Below are positions 6,376 through 7,392 of a DNA stretch of 7,392 nucleotides, in pieces. Source of the stretch: Nitratireductor sp. (GTDB lineage: Bacteria > Pseudomonadota > Alphaproteobacteria > Rhizobiales > Rhizobiaceae); NCBI GenBank assembly GCA_020441735.1, contig JAGRLQ010000297.1:720-8111 (forward strand), in the 5' to 3' direction. The translations under genes and the position numbers were made by a program. The stretch's first letter is position 1. Every line of letters starts with the position of its first letter. Under the pieces are notes generated by a model. It was not told the origin of the DNA. It made no database searches and saw only the letters and a program-made list of their open reading frames with translations.

Positions 6376-6406
6376 GCTTTAAGCCTTACAGTAACTGGAA
6401 GGTCAA
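6376..6406 (-). promoter_or_regulatory. CueR-type operator/promoter with 19-bp spacer
   Basis: Read on the minus strand, the -35 element is TTGACC (6406-6401), the spacer is TTCCAGTTACTGTAAGGCT (exactly 19 bases) and the -10 is TAAAGC (6381-6376). The 19-bp spacing is the known hallmark of MerR-family promoters. The dyad is CCTTCC, 7 bases, GTAAGG: five of six positions are symmetric, and it resembles the CueR box upstream of copA genes. Transcription should start near 6369, leaving a leader of about 20 bases that holds the AAAGGAG ribosome site of cueR. It therefore should drive cueR and both cytochrome genes. Confidence 0.87.
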
Positions 6407-6422
6407 GGCAGGGGTGCCGCGC

Positions 6423-7316
6423 TCAAGTTTTGTTGAACAGTGTCACCAGTTCCGGCAGCATGCGCGCGCCATGGCCGGCATCGATTTCTGCCTGCAGCAA
6501 CGCCAGAATGGCTTCGGCAGCGTGCCGTTCCGATCCGAGATCGGCCGCCATCTGTGTGTAATAGCCGATGTCCTTGCCGGCATTGGCGATGGAAAACTTG
6601 AGGCCGGAAGGATCCCCTTCCCGCAGAAACGGTGCAAGCCGGTCGAGGACGACGCTGTTGCCGCCACCCTTGGCAAGCACGTCGATGAAGCGTTCCGGCT
6701 CGATGCCTGCGCGCTGTGCACTGGCAGCTGCTTCCGCCAGAACGGCGGTAAAGCCGAGTGACACATAGTTATGCAGCAGCTTCATCGTGTGACCGGCACC
6801 CACAGGCCCCACATGCGCGATGTTCTCGGCAAAGCTCTGCAGTAGCGGCAGCATGGCGGTAAACACGGCATCATCACCACCGGCAATCAGGTTGAGGCGG
6901 CCCTCCATCGCTTCCTTGGGCGTTCGCGTCATCGGCGCATCGATGAAGACCCCACCCTTCTCGACTACCTGCTCCGCCAGCCTGACAGTCGAAGAGGGAA
7001 CCGCCGTCGAACAGTCGATGATCACCGTTCCAGGTTTCATGCCGGAAAGGATGCCATCTTCGCGCATCAGGATGTCTTCAACCTGAGGCGAGCCGGTGAC
7101 GCAGAGAAGGATGATATCGCATTGTGTGGCCAGTTCCGCGCCGTTTGCTGCTTTCTGAGCACCCGCCGCCAGAAGGTCATCCACCTTCTGGTTTCCGGGA
7201 TGATCGAGAAAGGCGAGCCGCCAGCCATGCCTGACCAGATTGGTGGCGATGCCGAGCCCCATCAGCCCGACACCGGCAAGCCCGATTGTGTGTTTTTCCC
7301 GGTTGGCGGTTTCCAT
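6423..7316 (-). CDS. NAD-binding beta-hydroxyacid dehydrogenase (3-hydroxyisobutyrate dehydrogenase superfamily, YihU-like substrate loop)
   Basis: This is a cytoplasmic oxidoreductase of 297 residues, the normal length for the family. The N-terminal Rossmann fold has GVGLMG (15-20), and Asp38 at the end of the second strand favours NAD(H) over NADP(H). The all-helical C-terminal domain has the catalytic Lys179 and Asn183 (KLLHN) and the conserved Lys248-Asp249. The substrate loop reads DAPMTRTPKEAMEGRLN (127-143), where most relatives have DAPVSGG. The Arg-Thr and the following NY pair resemble sulfolactaldehyde reductase YihU (PVGRT, NNY). The substrate may thus be a short hydroxyacid or aldehyde with a second acidic group; the exact reaction is not identifiable. 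ATG at 7316 has AGGAAA at 7 bases; a TTG at 7340 is in frame, and the frame stays open to the window edge. Its stop is 72 bases before the cueR start. Confidence 0.88.
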   Translation of the reverse strand: METANREKHTIGLAGVGLMGLGIATNLVRHGWRLAFLDHPGNQKVDDLLAAGAQKAANGAELATQCDIILLCVTGSPQVEDILMREDGILSGMKPGTVIIDCSTAVPSSTVRLAEQVVEKGGVFIDAPMTRTPKEAMEGRLNLIAGGDDAVFTAMLPLLQSFAENIAHVGPVGAGHTMKLLHNYVSLGFTAVLAEAAASAQRAGIEPERFIDVLAKGGGNSVVLDRLAPFLREGDPSGLKFSIANAGKDIGYYTQMAADLGSERHAAEAILALLQAEIDAGHGARMLPELVTLFNKT

Positions 7317-7323
7317 GGGCTGG

Positions 7324-7329
7324 TTTCCT
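7324..7329 (-). promoter_or_regulatory. Ribosome binding site supporting the ATG start of the dehydrogenase
   Basis: Read on the minus strand, AGGAAA lies 7 bases before ATG at 7316-7314. That start puts the Rossmann strand at residues 9-14, as is usual in the family. It therefore decides against the in-frame TTG at 7340 and against a start outside the window. I see no convincing promoter in the remaining bases up to 7392. Confidence 0.55.
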
Positions 7330-7392
7330 GTTCGCTCCAATTGCTTGGCATTCTGACCGCGCCGGCTCAGCCAGGCAAACCGAAAAACGACT

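Noticed and set aside
5449..6761. Plus-strand open frames (232 and 289 codons) across the cytochrome, cueR and dehydrogenase region
   Set aside because: They are antisense to three well-supported genes, cross the cueR operator, and show no motifs.
7317..7392. Dehydrogenase gene starting further upstream or outside the window
   Set aside because: The frame is open to the edge, but the extra residues do not fit the family and ATG at 7316 has a good ribosome site.
1..7392. CRISPR arrays, tRNA or rRNA genes, insertion sequences, attachment sites
   Set aside because: No repeat-spacer pattern, cloverleaf sequence, terminal inverted repeats or transposase motif was seen by eye.

Overview
The window looks like chromosomal DNA of an alphaproteobacterium, most likely a Hyphomicrobiales (Rhizobiales) relative. 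This rests on the GC-rich codon use, the style of the branched-chain amino acid transporter proteins, and a CueR/HmrR-type regulator with its operator. The genus cannot be fixed from the sequence alone. The window is densely coded, with no gene-free stretch longer than about 150 bases.

Rightward block (2-5019): a high-affinity ABC importer of the HAAT (branched-chain amino acid/amide) family. It starts with the 3' part of a periplasmic substrate-binding protein gene, followed by a strong intrinsic terminator. The two ATPases (livG, livF), the two permeases (livH, livM) and a 78-residue stand-alone Lrp/AsnC ligand-binding (RAM) protein come next. From livG onward the genes overlap by ATGA or lie 7-21 bases apart, so they form one operon. 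The terminator probably lets the binding protein be made in excess over the membrane complex. LivG carries an unusual Lys/Ala/Pro-rich C-terminal tail. The RAM protein may sense an amino acid brought in by the transporter.

Leftward block A (6406 down to 5037): a copper-responsive operon. A clear CueR-type operator/promoter (TTGACC, 19-bp spacer, TAAAGC, imperfect CCTTCC/GTAAGG dyad) lies just upstream of a CueR-like MerR regulator. That regulator has both Cu(I)-ligand cysteines and the CueR-type serine. Its stop overlaps (ATGA) the start of a membrane-anchored class I cytochrome c with two His-His pairs. A class II cytochrome c (c'/c-556 type) follows 19 bases later, most likely starting at TTG. 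No copper ATPase is visible, so the predicted direct targets of this promoter are the regulator itself and two c-type cytochromes. This is the most interesting part of the window.

Leftward block B (7316 down to 6423): a beta-hydroxyacid dehydrogenase of the 3-hydroxyisobutyrate dehydrogenase superfamily. The usual substrate-loop Gly-Gly is replaced by Arg-Thr, as in sulfolactaldehyde reductase YihU, which suggests an acidic or otherwise unusual substrate. The importer operon and the copper operon converge with only 17 bases between their stop codons.
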